A stretch of DNA of 64,000 bases, from the NCBI GenBank assembly GCA_033439265.1, contig JAVTVX010000001.1, positions 17,812,608 to 17,876,607 on the forward strand, written 5' to 3'. Positions 13,123 through 25,210 of this stretch are shown piece by piece. A program made the position numbers and the translations under genes. The DNA is from Dillenia suffruticosa. Its lineage: Eukaryota; Streptophyta; Magnoliopsida; Dilleniales; Dilleniaceae. A model generated the notes under the pieces. It saw nothing but the letters and a program-made list of their open reading frames with translations. It was not told the DNA's origin and did no database searches. Position 1 is the first letter of the stretch, and every line of letters begins with the position of its first letter.

Positions 13123-15103
13123 TGTTAAATAAAATACATTTTGATGATAATTAAAAATAATTAAAATTGATTAGAATTAATTAATAATAATTTTAGAAGT
13201 TTAGAAAAACCGTAGAATCATGTAGATTATAAGCAAGTCAACCTGCACAATAAACAACTCAATCTACACATTTGAATTGCCTTAAAGCCAAGTAAGCAAG
13301 TTGACCTGCCTATGGTACAATTCAAACTTGTAGATCATCAAGTCAACCTAATCTTGCTACCTTGTTGACCTAAGATTCCAAAAAATTTAAAAACTAACTA
13401 AATATAAAATATCACAAATCTACGTGAGGAAATGGCCGAATCAATTTGAGAAATATAAGTTTTAGAAAGCTAAGTCCGCAAAACATTAAGTTGACCTACA
13501 CAAGAGATCAAGTCAAACTGAGAAACACAAGTCTCAGAATCTAAATTTGCAGAATTTCAAGTCGACTTACCGAATGAACAAGTTGACCTAAACATAGGAC
13601 AATATAGCTATGAGTTGACCCAGACTAAGAACAAAACAACCTACCCTTCTAAATAGACCTAAGTTAATTCGATCCACAAATTGTATAAACAAGTTGACCT
13701 AAACTAAGATTAAGTTGACTTATCACATAGAAGAGTCGGCTTGAAAAATCTCTAAAAAATTCTAAGTATAAAATATACTAAGTAAACCTAAAAAGTGAGC
13801 AAGTCGACTTAGTAAAAAAGTTAAGCCAACCTAGAATTGTAATGAGTATCAAGACAGCTCTCAAAAACCAAATTTTGAAATACAATAAGTCAATTCAACA
13901 AGAAAATAATCGATCTGAGACATAAGCTAAAGTAATATAACTCAACCTAGGATAGTTATAAATCAATTTGGACCAACATATTCTCAAAAATCTAAATTTG
14001 TAACATAACTAAGTCGATCTATGAATGAACAAGTCGACTTACTAAGATTTGTAAAGCGACATAAAGATTGACCTATGGAATAGACAAGTTGACTTGATAG
14101 AAACTTAAGGACTTAACCTAAATGCTAAAACATATTAAGTCGACATGCTCCGGGAAACTTGATATCGATATGCTCTTGGAAACTTGATTACCGAAACATA
14201 TTGAATCGACTTAAGAAAGATATGAATTGACTTACTATCATTTGTAAGTCGACCGAAGGTAAGGACAAGTCGACCCAGGTACAAATTTAACTATGTATGT
14301 CTGACTTAATAACATTTTTGAGGTGACCCATGAATGCACAAGTTGAGCTAAGAGAAGCACAAGCCTGCCTGACACTTTCACATAATGCAAGCAATTAGAC
14401 TTATCTTCCTATCAAGTTGACCTAAACAAGCCAGAATTCAAGGACAAGTCGACTAGTTACAACTAAATGTTTAGAAAAAAGTTATTTGAAAATTAAATGA
14501 AATCTTAACCACTTTTGATGGCTACTCCAATACATTCAATGACATTAAATGTTGCTAAACACCTAATTTGATCTCTAACTATAAATGCGATACAAGGATG
14601 AAAGAAGAACAACCTTTGAATTATCAAAGAGTCAAGTTTCAATTATTCATCCTCTATTTTTTAAGTTCTAAGTCGTATTTTTTATCAAAGTTTGTAACGA
14701 ACATATTTGAAGTTCAAAACTTCAATATGCACTTAAAGTTTCATTCCTTAATCCTTGTAAAGATCAGATCTTCTTGATCTGGGTTTGGTTACTGTCGAGT
14801 AAAAATTTGAGAAAATCAAGTGCAAGGTGTTGAGAGAAAACACTTGTAAAGTCTTATTAGCACCTGAGAAGCCAATTAGTTGTATTAGTTTTGTGAAATA
14901 GTGGATTAGGAATCTAGATGAAGACTGTGAGTGGAAGTATATCAAAGCAGTGGAATCATTATAAATCTTGTGTCTTCTATTTCTTTCTTTATCTCCTCCT
15001 ATGTTTTCTTAAATTCTCATATTAATCTCTTTTAATTATCAAAAAACTCAAAAATTTCTAAATAAGTTATTCACTCCCTACATTATTACATACAGTGCCT
15101 ACA
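13123..15103 (+). mobile_element. Solo LTR of a Ty1/copia (SIRE/Maximus-like) retrotransposon
   Basis: Fossil LTR of 1981 bp. It begins TGTTAA, ends CTACA and is flanked by the 5-bp direct repeat gatta (13118-13122 and 15104-15108), so both ends are exact. The start (tgttaaataaaatacatttt) and the 3' part (ttgagagaaaacacttgtaa, then gtggattaggaatct and a final short-intron-like C/T-rich stretch) are those of the long LTRs of the SIRE/Maximus lineage. Inside, 13220-14460 is a run of loosely spaced aagtYgacYta motifs. No internal region or second LTR is present, so it is best read as the product of LTR-LTR recombination. Decayed but well bounded; moderately old. Confidence 0.85.
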
Positions 15104-15108
15104 GATTA

Positions 15109-16078
15109 TTTCATCTCCCCCACATAATATGCAATAGGGATCACGTATAACCTCTAATGTTATACCAAAAGCCAATATTGTATTAAAAAAAATCAAAATT
15201 TTAATTCTATTTTCAGTATAAGAATCAAACCACATAACACTCCCAAGAAAATGATGAAATTATTTCACTTATAAAAATTCTTTTAAAATGTATTATTATG
15301 AAAGAGTTAAGATTGGTTTATTGTAGAGAAATTATTATTATTATTTGAACTGCGGGACTTTATTTAGATAAATTTGTGTTTATTTTAAAATACATAATTT
15401 CTCACAATTTTGTGAAAAAAATCTGTTCATTCGACTTCAAAAGAATATCGTTTGAAATGAATGGATACAAGTTCATATATGGACAAAAAGTTTGAATTTA
15501 CAATTTAAGATTAGAATATTTTAAACTTTACTATTTCGTAATTAAAACATTTCAAATTTTACCGTTACAAATTAGGATACATTAATTGGAAGTAATTAAA
15601 TCACTGCAATTGCAAGTCGGAACCTCAAGGGACGAGTATGTATATATATGTATATATATTTAAATATTACCTACACACCAGGCATCTTAACACTATTACC
15701 CTTTTGTTATTCTATCAAAATTCATACTTATATGCAAGTTCTAATTTTTTTTTTTTTTTTTTTTTAATTTTATGTGCGTCAAATGTCTACTCTATTTTGA
15801 GAATAGTCTCACTATAGCAGGAAGATCTTCAAAAGCCATGGTCTGTGATGATAAAAAAACAGAGTAAAAAAAAAGAAGCAGAAATTGAAGATTTGTAATT
15901 GCGTCTACACGCAATAATCCAAAATGTAGAGAGGGTTTTTGGGGGTGGGGTGCTTTCCTTGGAGATGGGAGCTAAACTTTTCTTACGTCCACAAATGTGG
16001 AAAAGAATTTGGGGCAGAAAGAGAGAGGGAGGGGGTGCTTTCCTTGAAGATGAGAGTTTGTGTTGGACATCACTTTAA
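15109..16078. other. AT-rich intergenic region upstream of the intact ankyrin gene
   Basis: No gene seen. A T run lies near 15747-15764. A motif ggggtgctttccttg.agatg occurs twice (about 15947 and 16032), a short local duplication just upstream of the gene's 5' flank. The flank from 16079 to the start codon is shared with the broken copy A and includes ttttgcag, a possible 3' splice site of a 5'-UTR intron. Confidence 0.5.
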
Positions 16079-16193
16079 GACATGATCAGATGTGTTAGAT
16101 TTTAATTTTGCAGTGTTATTGTGTCTGTCTGTGTCGTGTGTTTGTGGTTTTCTGTGCTTCAAAAGGGTACTGCTTTGTACTTAGCAGGCCGTT

Positions 16194-18402
16194 ATGGATC
16201 CTAGCTTGTATAAAGCTATAATGGAAGACGATTTTTATCAGGTTAGAGCGTACAAGGACCTACTTCCTTTGCAGCTAACTCCAAACAGTAACACCGTTCT
16301 GCACATGGCCGCCCAATATGGTAAAATCCGGTGTCTCGGGGAGTCGATTGGACTATGTCCGTCACTATTGCTGCAGGTAAATTCAAAAGGAGAAACTCCA
16401 CTTCACATTGCAGCAAGGGAAGGGAATTATTGGGCAGTGAAAGCTCTCATTGATGGGGCAAAAGAAATTCAAGTTGAGGTGAAGGAGATGCTGAGGATGA
16501 CAAACAAGAAGAAGAACACTCCCTTGCATGAGGCTATGAGGACCAATTTTCCCATAAGATTGTTGTTAAGTGAAGATCCCGAGTATCCCTATGAAGCCAA
16601 TGCTGCTGGTGAGACTCCACTTTATCTTGCCGCAGAGAGAGGTTTTAAAGACGTGGTTGTTGAGATCTTGGAAACCTGCAAAACGCCCCTTGACAAGGGC
16701 CCTAATTGTAGAACTGCTCTCCACGCAACTGTTCTTTCTAACACACCAGGTATACATCACCCCATTCACCCCTTACAAGGGCCTTGACAGACGAACTTTG
16801 GCATAATGATAAACTTGCATGCATCTTATTCTTTACTACGTAGGACACTTTTGAGAACCGGATGAACTTTGTTCCATTTCTCCTGATATAGTATGGTTTG
16901 ATCTAATGATCCAATTCTAAAACTTGACAGGTACGACTGCAAAAATATTGGAAAGATTCCCAGCTTCGATCAAAGAGGGTGACCAACGAGGGTGGACGCC
17001 TCTCCACTGGGCGGCTCACTTCAATTTCATGGGGATAGTGAGGCTGTTTTTAAATTTTGACAGGTCTGTGGCCTACATCAAGGACAATGAAGGTATGGCA
17101 GCCATTCACGTTGCGGCAAGCAATGGTGCTATACTTGCAATAAAGGAGATTATATCACATTGTCGGGATTGTGATGAGCTTGTTGACAACAAAGGCAGGA
17201 ATGCTCTTCATATGGCAATACACTGCAGGCAAAAGGAGGCTGCTGAATGCATTCTGAAGCAATGTCCTCTTAGCAACCTTATTAATGAAGAAGATGAGGA
17301 TGGCAACACCCCTCTCCACATGCTTGCTTCTACTTGCCAGCTTATTCCATCTCTCATCAAACATCCCAAACTTGATATGAAGGCTTTGAACAAGCAAAAT
17401 TTAACTGCACTAGATATAATTCCCCCGTATACCTTTAAGTCAACGGCTCTAGAGGTAATTTCTCGTAATTTTTTGCTCATGACATTTTTCAATTCATTTA
17501 TGTAATTTTTGGTCTTTGATGATGTTAACTCCCATATTACCTAACTCCACCTTGAGGATATTTACTAGATAAAGTAGAAAATTTTTAACCTTATCAGCTA
17601 GTTTTTGAGAGAAAATTAAGTTTTGTAATATACTATGAGAGCCAAAATCTAAACGAGTCTAATCAGGTTTAGACCTTCCCCATGAGAGATGTGTAGGTTA
17701 GTCCTCTGCGATAAGGGGATGTTACGTTTCATATTAGCTAACTACATTTTCAAAGCGTATGATACATAAATTTGGAACTCTCTACCTTAACAGCTAATAT
17801 TTTCTAAAATATTGATTAATTTCTCTAATTGATGAAAATTTGATCGTTGTCCTAAATTGCAGAATGCTCTTAGAAGCGCGCTGGGACATGCCGGTGCTAC
17901 TCGTGGCAGGAGGTTTGCAACCACTGAAATCACTGTCTGGCAAGAAAAACCGACAGAAGAAGACATATCCGAAATCAATAAAGCCACTGGTTCTCATCTT
18001 ATTGTGGCAACCCTCATAGCAACAGTGACCTTTGCTGCGGGTTTCACCTTGCCTGGGGGCTTTAGTGGGAACGAGGGTCCAGACCAAGGCATGGCAATTC
18101 TAACGAAGAAGGCAGCTTTTCAGGCATTTGTCATATTCGATACAATAGCCAACCTACTCTCTTTCTCTGCAGTCTTTCTGTACTTCATTATGGCTATAAA
18201 TTATGCCCCCGAAAGACTTTTCCATTACTTTGCATATGCAGCTCTGCTTACCATGTTCTCGGTTGCAGCTATGGTGGTTGCTTTCGTGACGGGCACGTAT
18301 GCGGTGCTATCGCATTCCTTGGGGCTTGCAATTGCTACTTGTGTCATTGGTTGTAGCTTCTTCATCACATATTTTTACCATGTTGGAAAGCTGTTTAAGT
18401 GA
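16194..18402 (+). CDS. Ankyrin repeat protein with C-terminal PGG domain and four membrane segments (ACD6/ITN1-like), intact copy B
   Basis: Three exons: 16194-16749, 16931-17454 and 17863-18402. They have GT-AG introns and matching phases, and encode 539 residues. Residues 1-360 hold ankyrin repeats (TVLHMAAQYG, TPLHIAAREGN, TPLYLAAERG, TPLHWAAHFN, HVAASNGA, NALHMAIHCRQ, TPLHMLAST). Exon 3 encodes the PGG domain: membrane segment 1 at about 405-421, the PGG motif at 424-426 (FTLPGGFSGNEGPDQG), then three more hydrophobic segments at about 445-470, 480-507 and 510-532. Family members such as ACD6 and ITN1 act at membranes in salicylic-acid defence or salt signalling; the exact role here is inferred only from the family. 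The start codon sits after a leader shared with the broken copy A. The stop is followed within 30 bp by an inserted LTR element, so the native 3' UTR and polyadenylation region have been displaced. Confidence 0.93.
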
Positions 18403-18431
18403 GATGATTTGTAGAACTGATGGATGGTGGG

Positions 18432-21400
18432 TTTCAATTTAACAAAAATAAATTTACCTATTTCAAATCATACGAGGATTTTGAATTAACTAATTAAACT
18501 TACTAAATTGAAACAAAAAATAATTAAAATAGAAATAAAAAAGGCAAAACAAAATAGACAAAATCAAAGGAGTAAATATCAATATAAAATAACCTAGTTG
18601 AAGGATTTGTTTTCAATTTGATTCAATCAATTGATTTTTGATACAAAGATAATTCAATAATATATAAATAAATTGGTTATAGTTATCTACAACTACCTAA
18701 CGATCAATTTCTCCTTATTTCATTGATAATTAAGAAATACTTATTAATTATTTCCTTAATTTAAAGACAATTTTAGAAAAACTCTTAAAATTTAGCGTTT
18801 CAACAATCTTAAGATTTAAAAAAATTCAATTCTAATCAATACTCTCAACGGGTTTATTTAAATTAGGTTTCTTAACTTCATGATATAGATAACCCTACTT
18901 GTGATATCGTAAAATTATGTTATGTGTTATTTTATTAATAACTAAAAAACAATTATGAATTTGTTGATTTAATTAGTTATAATTATTTCAATAGTATCAA
19001 ATAGCGACTATTTTATTTAACAAAACTTAAAATAACTTAGAACACAAAAAATAAGAAGTTAAACAAATACCCATAATTGTTTAATGAATGAGCACAATTT
19101 GATCTCATAATATCATGAATCAAAATTTCTATTAGTTTTTAATTAGAAAAGAATTTTAGAATGAAGACATGGAGAAAGAATGACTCATAAAAGAATTGCT
19201 GGAGAGAAGAAACTACAATTCAACGTGAAAGGAGGAGTAAGTCCCCAAAATGTGAGTTCTTAGGGTTTTTAATGCCTCCCTTATTTTTTAAAAAATGAAA
19301 ACTTTTCTAAAAATATTGATAACTACTAAAAAGAAAAGGATAACTAAAGAAAAATGTTTTAATTCGTTTGAAAAAGAAAAACTTCTTAAAAGATAATATT
19401 TTAATAAATTTCAAATAAATGAAATTCTTAAAAGATAAAAGATCTTAATGATTGAATTTCTAAATCTCTAAATATTAAGAATAAATCAACATTTTGAAAA
19501 TTTTTAATACTTCCAAATCAAATTTCAATTTTTCTTGAAATTTTGTGTCTAGAAAATTCTTGTAATAGTTCCCGCGATCCACGTGTCAACGCGCTAATGA
19601 AAGAGTATTTCTGTCCACTTTTTCCATTCTTTATATAAGTGCTCCAAATTAGGTCCTTTTCTCCATTTCTTTTTATAGGTCTCTTTCATCAATTCTAGAA
19701 TATCTAATACGACAAAATATAATGATTAGTGTAATATTTATTAAAAAATAAAATAAAATCAACACAATTTATTACACCAACTTATACTCTACCAAATTCT
19801 TCTACTTTTAGATAATGCTTGTTTTCAAGTATTTCTAACTCAAATAAATCAAAGACTACTTTATAAATCAATATATTTTTTTTCCAAACTCCCAAACCAA
19901 TACGTGTCATAAAAATTAAATAAAAAATATTATCAAAACAATAAGTGTTTCACAGTATTTTGTACTAGAATAACTATTACATTTTCTAACAACTCCTTAT
20001 GAAATTAAAATTGCAAAATTTAACAATCTCTTCAAGAGTTCACTCAAATTCACTCAAAACAAGATATAGAATATATAATATTCAAATCAATACAATAGAA
20101 TGATATTACCCTAAATTTGCAAATATATCAAATATCCACCATTCAAAAGTTTGAATTCCATGTACCAATCAAAAAGTCTTTCATTTGGTTATATTTTTAT
20201 CAACTTCCTTCTTCTTATTCACTTGTTCTCTTTTTTCTTTCATCTCCATGTATGAAAAGAAACAAAATTCAATATTTTTTTTTTGAATCAACCACCCAAA
20301 ATAGAATAATCAGGAGAATGATCAAGTTTCTTTCTTTCTTACACAATCACAAAATTCATTTTCATATCATATCCATAAAAGTATGAGAACCAAAATTTCA
20401 ATCATTATCTTTCTTTTGAAGCAAACAAATAACCAAATCATGCAATTAGTTACATATATGTCACGCTCCGACCCTCGGATCAAGTACGTAACAACGGCCG
20501 CATTATCCCAGCATACGGGCAGAATCTCCCCATATATTGGGATACCGCAAGGCATTCATGCTGTTTATCCTGACTTAAAAACAATTTAACAACATTCAAA
20601 TACCCTCATCAATTATGAAAGGCATGCAAGGACACACAAACATAGGACCTACTGGATCTATCCCTATACATGCATGCATGCAATTTGGCTAACCCTACCT
20701 TCCAGAGAGTTTCCAACACTTTCTCATCCATATACAATTAAAAATTTAAATTAAAAGTTCAAATGTCCCATTTGAAATAATAAGTTTTGCGAAAACAAAA
20801 TTTAAACGAAAATTACCAAGTTTCACAATGAACAAGCGTAGATTCTATTAATATTTACTCATCGTCATAGGACAAGTATCGATTAAATCCAAACCAAAAG
20901 ATTAATACAAAGTTTTCCCTTCCATGGATTACATATCATTCCAAAATAAACCCAATATCATTAAATACCTATGTAAATCAGCAAAAATAATTCTTCCGCA
21001 ACTTCCAAGTGAAATCTCCTTGCTAAGTATTCTTTGAAAAATATAAAGAGAGGGATGAGTATTGAAAATATTCAGTGAGTGGAGTGCAATGGTGTTGTGA
21101 CAATAAATGAGGGGTAAAGGTGGGGAGGTCAAAATATAACTTACAAACAATATTATATATATATAAAAAATGATTTCAATAAATCAGGATAATTCAACAA
21201 ATATATGTCCATTTAATTCATATTTCCCAAAAATCGTGGGGTCTTTCTATGAAAACACTCTCATACTAGATTTGGCCGAATCTGAACGAAAGTCTGCCAA
21301 GGGGTTTTCATTCCATATATCTCAAAATACCAAAACCTCATTTCTTAGCATTGAATCGTGTCTCACTGAGGTGCATTTAGATATAGCTCGACATACAGTA

Positions 21401-24400
21401 AAACAAGTCACGTCTGTCTCCCTTGCTAATCTAATCCAACCCCCAACCACGTCACCCCGTTGGGTCACTCCGTGGTGGAGGGAAAAAATGACTATAGCCA
21501 TTTTCACTGTAACATTTCTTTTTTTTTTTCACAACCATTCAATTTCTCAATCAATATGTCAAAATTTCAATAATCAGTTGTCAAATCATAATTTAGCATT
21601 TATAAATCAAATATCCAATAATCACATGGCACAATCCTAATTATAAATATAATGGATGCATATCGAGTTCAAATTCACATTTTGGACATCCCATGATCAC
21701 AAAACAGTTCATATAAATCATACAAAAATCATTCCAAATCATTTGTAAAGGATTTTAAATAATTTTACTCATTTAAGATTACAATGAATCATCCACTCAT
21801 CTTTTGAGAGGGTAATCACTTAATTTCCAAATCGAACAAAATCCAACCCTTCCTCTAATTTCGAATGTCTTAACCTAAGACATTGGTAACAATTTAATCA
21901 TTAAATCATATACCGACACTAGAGTAAATTGATTTTTTCCAATATATCATAATTTTTAATTTCTCAATACATTTCCGACATAACATATTATAGAAAAATA
22001 ATCCCGACATAACATATTATAGAAAAATAATCGTATCTTGATTTACACTACTCGAATCTCGGAAATTCCAATTTTTACTTAAAGTTTAGACATAAAACTA
22101 CAACATTTATGTTTATATTCTTAATATATTCAAATTGTACAAAAGTATGTAAGTTCATAAATATCATAGACCAGAATTTACAACTCAATATACACAGTCC
22201 CGAAAAAATTATCATAACTTTCATCATACATATCCGATTTAAGTGATTTAAGTCTTAATTTAAAGATAAAATATGGATATATAACTTTCATGTTTAGACT
22301 TAAACCTAAATATACCTTGAAGACAGCTCAAATCTGTACTAAAACTCACTGCCAGAACAGGGAATAGAACATATTTTCTGCAGAATTCATACCACTTCAA
22401 AAATTCACCAAAAATTCTAGTCTTAATGATAACTTTCGAGTCATATGTTATTTTAAAGCTCTATAAGTCTAGTTTCAGCAAAAATAAACCCCGTTCAATT
22501 TTCAGTAGTGTAGGAGGAGTTATAATAGAAAAATCACAGACTATACAAGCTGTCAAGATTGCAGAAGAATTGAGATTTCAATTAAATCTTTCTTCCCACC
22601 ATTTTTCTAAGTTCAGAACCTTAATCCATGCTCTGTTTACATAATTACACAATTTCTAAAAGATTGAGAATCTATCCAATATCTTTATGATTTACCATGC
22701 AAGAAAAATAGACTTGAATGAAAGTGAGGGACTTTTTGATCTACCATAGATTGCTTTCGACGCAGAAGTTTGAGATGGAAAATTTTGTCCGAACTATGTA
22801 CTTTCATTCGTCAAACTCTCTTGCAGCACAAAATTTTATTTATCATACACAAAATTATCTTCCATGATGAAGTCAGCCATACTAACATGAAAAATAGACT
22901 TAGAATCATTTGGATACTTTATGGGATCAAATAGCAACTTCACCATCAAATTCAAAAGTTAAGGTATCCAAATCCACATCAATTTTTTGTTTTAACTATT
23001 TTCATAAACGGTTTCCCAACAATATGAGAGCAAGGTTAGGAGAACATATATCATCCATATCAATATATAGAAATCAGTAAGAAAAATAAGATAATTCACC
23101 CTTACTAAAATAAGACTTGATTTTATTTCAAATAGATTCTCAATTTCTAAAAAATTAAGGTATAAAGGTTGTTGGTTAATATCAGATGTTACTAACTCCC
23201 TTAAAGTCTTTGGTGTATCCATGTTCTCCTCCTTGATGTGTTGCTCTTCATTGTCCTCCAAACAATCTAGCAAGTCTTCGTCCAGATCAGGTCCAAGTGA
23301 TGAAGATGTGGCCTGTTTTGCTTGCTTTGTTTCTTTGATAAGTTTTCGAGCTGTTTTCTTATTTTTCGCATCAAATACTAGTTCACCTATTCGAGAAGAT
23401 AGAGGCATATACAAAAAAGGAAAAAGTATAAAAGAAACAAATCACTTGACATCGTCTTCCCCGATAATGGTGCTAAAATTTAGTCTTTGTCAATCCAACA
23501 AAAATAAATTTATCTATTTCAAACAATATGTAGAGTGAGTAAGATCATATTATCAGGGAAGTGGTGGATTTGTTTCTCTTACGTGAGATTAATGGGGGGT
23601 TTTGAATTAACTAATTAAACCTACAAAATTGAAACAAATAAAGAATTAAAATCAAAATAATAAAGGTAAAACAAAGTAGACGAAATCAAAGGAGTAAATA
23701 TCAATATAAAATAATATAGTCGAAGCGTTTATCTCCACTTTGATTTAATCAATTGATTCTCAATACAAAAATGATTCAACAATATATAAATAAATTGGTT
23801 ATAGTTATCGATAACCGCCTAATGACCAATCTTTCCTTATTTCGTCGATAATTAAGAGAAATTCATTAATTATTCTCCATAATCGAAAGACAACCTTAGA
23901 AAACTCTTAAAATTTAGTGTTTCAATAGTATTAAAATATAGAAAGAGCCAATTCTAATGAAAAAACTCTTGACGGATTTATTTAAATTAGATTATTTAAA
24001 TTCATGACATGGATAACTTTATTTGTGATGTCGTGAAATTATATCATATGCTACTTCATTAAAACTAATAAAAAATTACGGATTTGTTGATTTAATTAGT
24101 TATAATTATTTTTGAATTATCAAATAGTGACTATTCTATTTAACAAAATCCAAAATAACTAAGAACACGAAAGAGAATAAGTTAAGTAAATACCTACGAT
24201 CGTTAAATTAATGAACATGATTAGATCTTATAATATCATGAATCAAAGTTTTCACTAGCTTTTAACTCGAAAAGAATTTTAAAATGAAGACATGGAGAAA
24301 TAAGGATTCATAAAAGAAAATAAAATTCTGCTGGAGAGAAGAAACCACAATTCAACGTGAAATGAGGAGTAAGTCCCAAAAACGTGAGTTCTTAGGGTTT

Positions 24401-24955
24401 TTAATGCCTCCCATATTTTTGAAAATAAAAACTTTTCTTAAAAATATTGATAACTACTAAAAAGAAAATGATAACTAAAAGAAAATATTTTAATTGGTTT
24501 AAAAGGGAAACTTTCTAAAAAAATAATATTCTAATAAATTTTAAATGAAGAAAATTTCTAAAAGATAAAAAATTTTGAAAGTTAAACTTTGAAAAATTTA
24601 TCCCTAAATATTATGAATAAATCAACATTTCGAAAATTTTCAATACCTTCAAATCTAGTTTCAATTTTCTTGAAATTTCATGCAAATAAAGAGTAATAAT
24701 ATTTACCTAGTCTCCAAAAAATTTTTACAATAGTTCTCATGATTCATGTGCCCACACGCTAATAAAAGAGTATTTTTGTCCGCTTTTTTCATTCTTTGTA
24801 TTAGTGCTCCGAATTAGCTCATGTTTTTCTATTTTTCTTTATAAATTTCCTCTATCAATTCTATAATATTCAATATCACAAAATATAACTATTGGTATAA
24901 TATTAAAAAATAAAGTAAAATCAATACAAATTATTATATCAATTTATACCGTAAC
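18432..24955 (-). mobile_element. Old Ty3/gypsy retrotransposon, Athila/Tat-like, internally deleted, with another LTR nested inside
   Basis: Fossil. Two direct repeats of about 1.4 kb (18432-19794 and 23488-24955) align along their length, starting near tcaat..aacaaaaataaatt and ending near tttata.c.ta. Next to the right LTR, 23459-23475 is a decayed primer-binding site complementary to the 3' end of plant tRNA-Asp, which orients the element on the minus strand. A C/T-rich stretch right of 19794 fits the polypurine tract. Inside, a gag-like N-terminal fragment (minus, about 23160-23410) and a gypsy pol-like fragment (about 22700-22980) remain. Most of the coding region is gone and what is left carries many breaks. 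The LTRs have diverged by many substitutions and indels, so the insertion is old. It landed just behind the stop of the ankyrin gene. A possible target duplication is atgga/ataga, not certain. Confidence 0.85.
20459..22660 (-). mobile_element. Nested LTR of a second gypsy (chromovirus, Tekay-like) element; right end approximate
   Basis: Fossil. At 20459 the plus strand reads TGTCACGCTCCGACCCTCGG, the reverse complement of a typical chromovirus LTR 3' end (...GGGTCGGAGCGTGACA), so this is a minus-strand LTR. The sequence to about 22640-22680 has the character of long Tekay/Del LTRs. No primer-binding site, gag or pol of this element is visible, so it is probably a solo LTR inside the Athila-like element. 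A short tandem duplication (gacataacatattatagaaa twice, about 21974-22030) lies within it. The right border and target duplication could not be fixed by eye: several CA-atata candidates exist. Confidence 0.5.
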
Positions 24956-25210
24956 GATAGAACATTGTACAAGGTTGGTTTGCGATTGCTGTGGCACAAA
25001 ATAGAGCGGTCAAGTTTCTAGCTCCGCCACCTTGGTCCCCAAGAGCAGGAAAAATGAGCTGCAATTTAGGCCACAAGACATGAATTCCGTGGACATCATT
25101 TGGTTTTGTATATACTAATAGTAAGCAATACAAAACTAAATGTTGTTAAAATTTACCAATAGCGATCAATATTGAGGATTCAAACAACAAAATTTATACC
25201 GTAAGAACTA

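Noticed and set aside
12867-13128. Frames of 79-82 codons over the GA tract
   Set aside because: Pure microsatellite translations (Ser-Leu or Glu-Arg repeats).
21170-21640. Plus-strand 156-codon frame
   Set aside because: Lies antisense inside the nested LTR; LTRs of this type often carry chance frames. No domain recognised.
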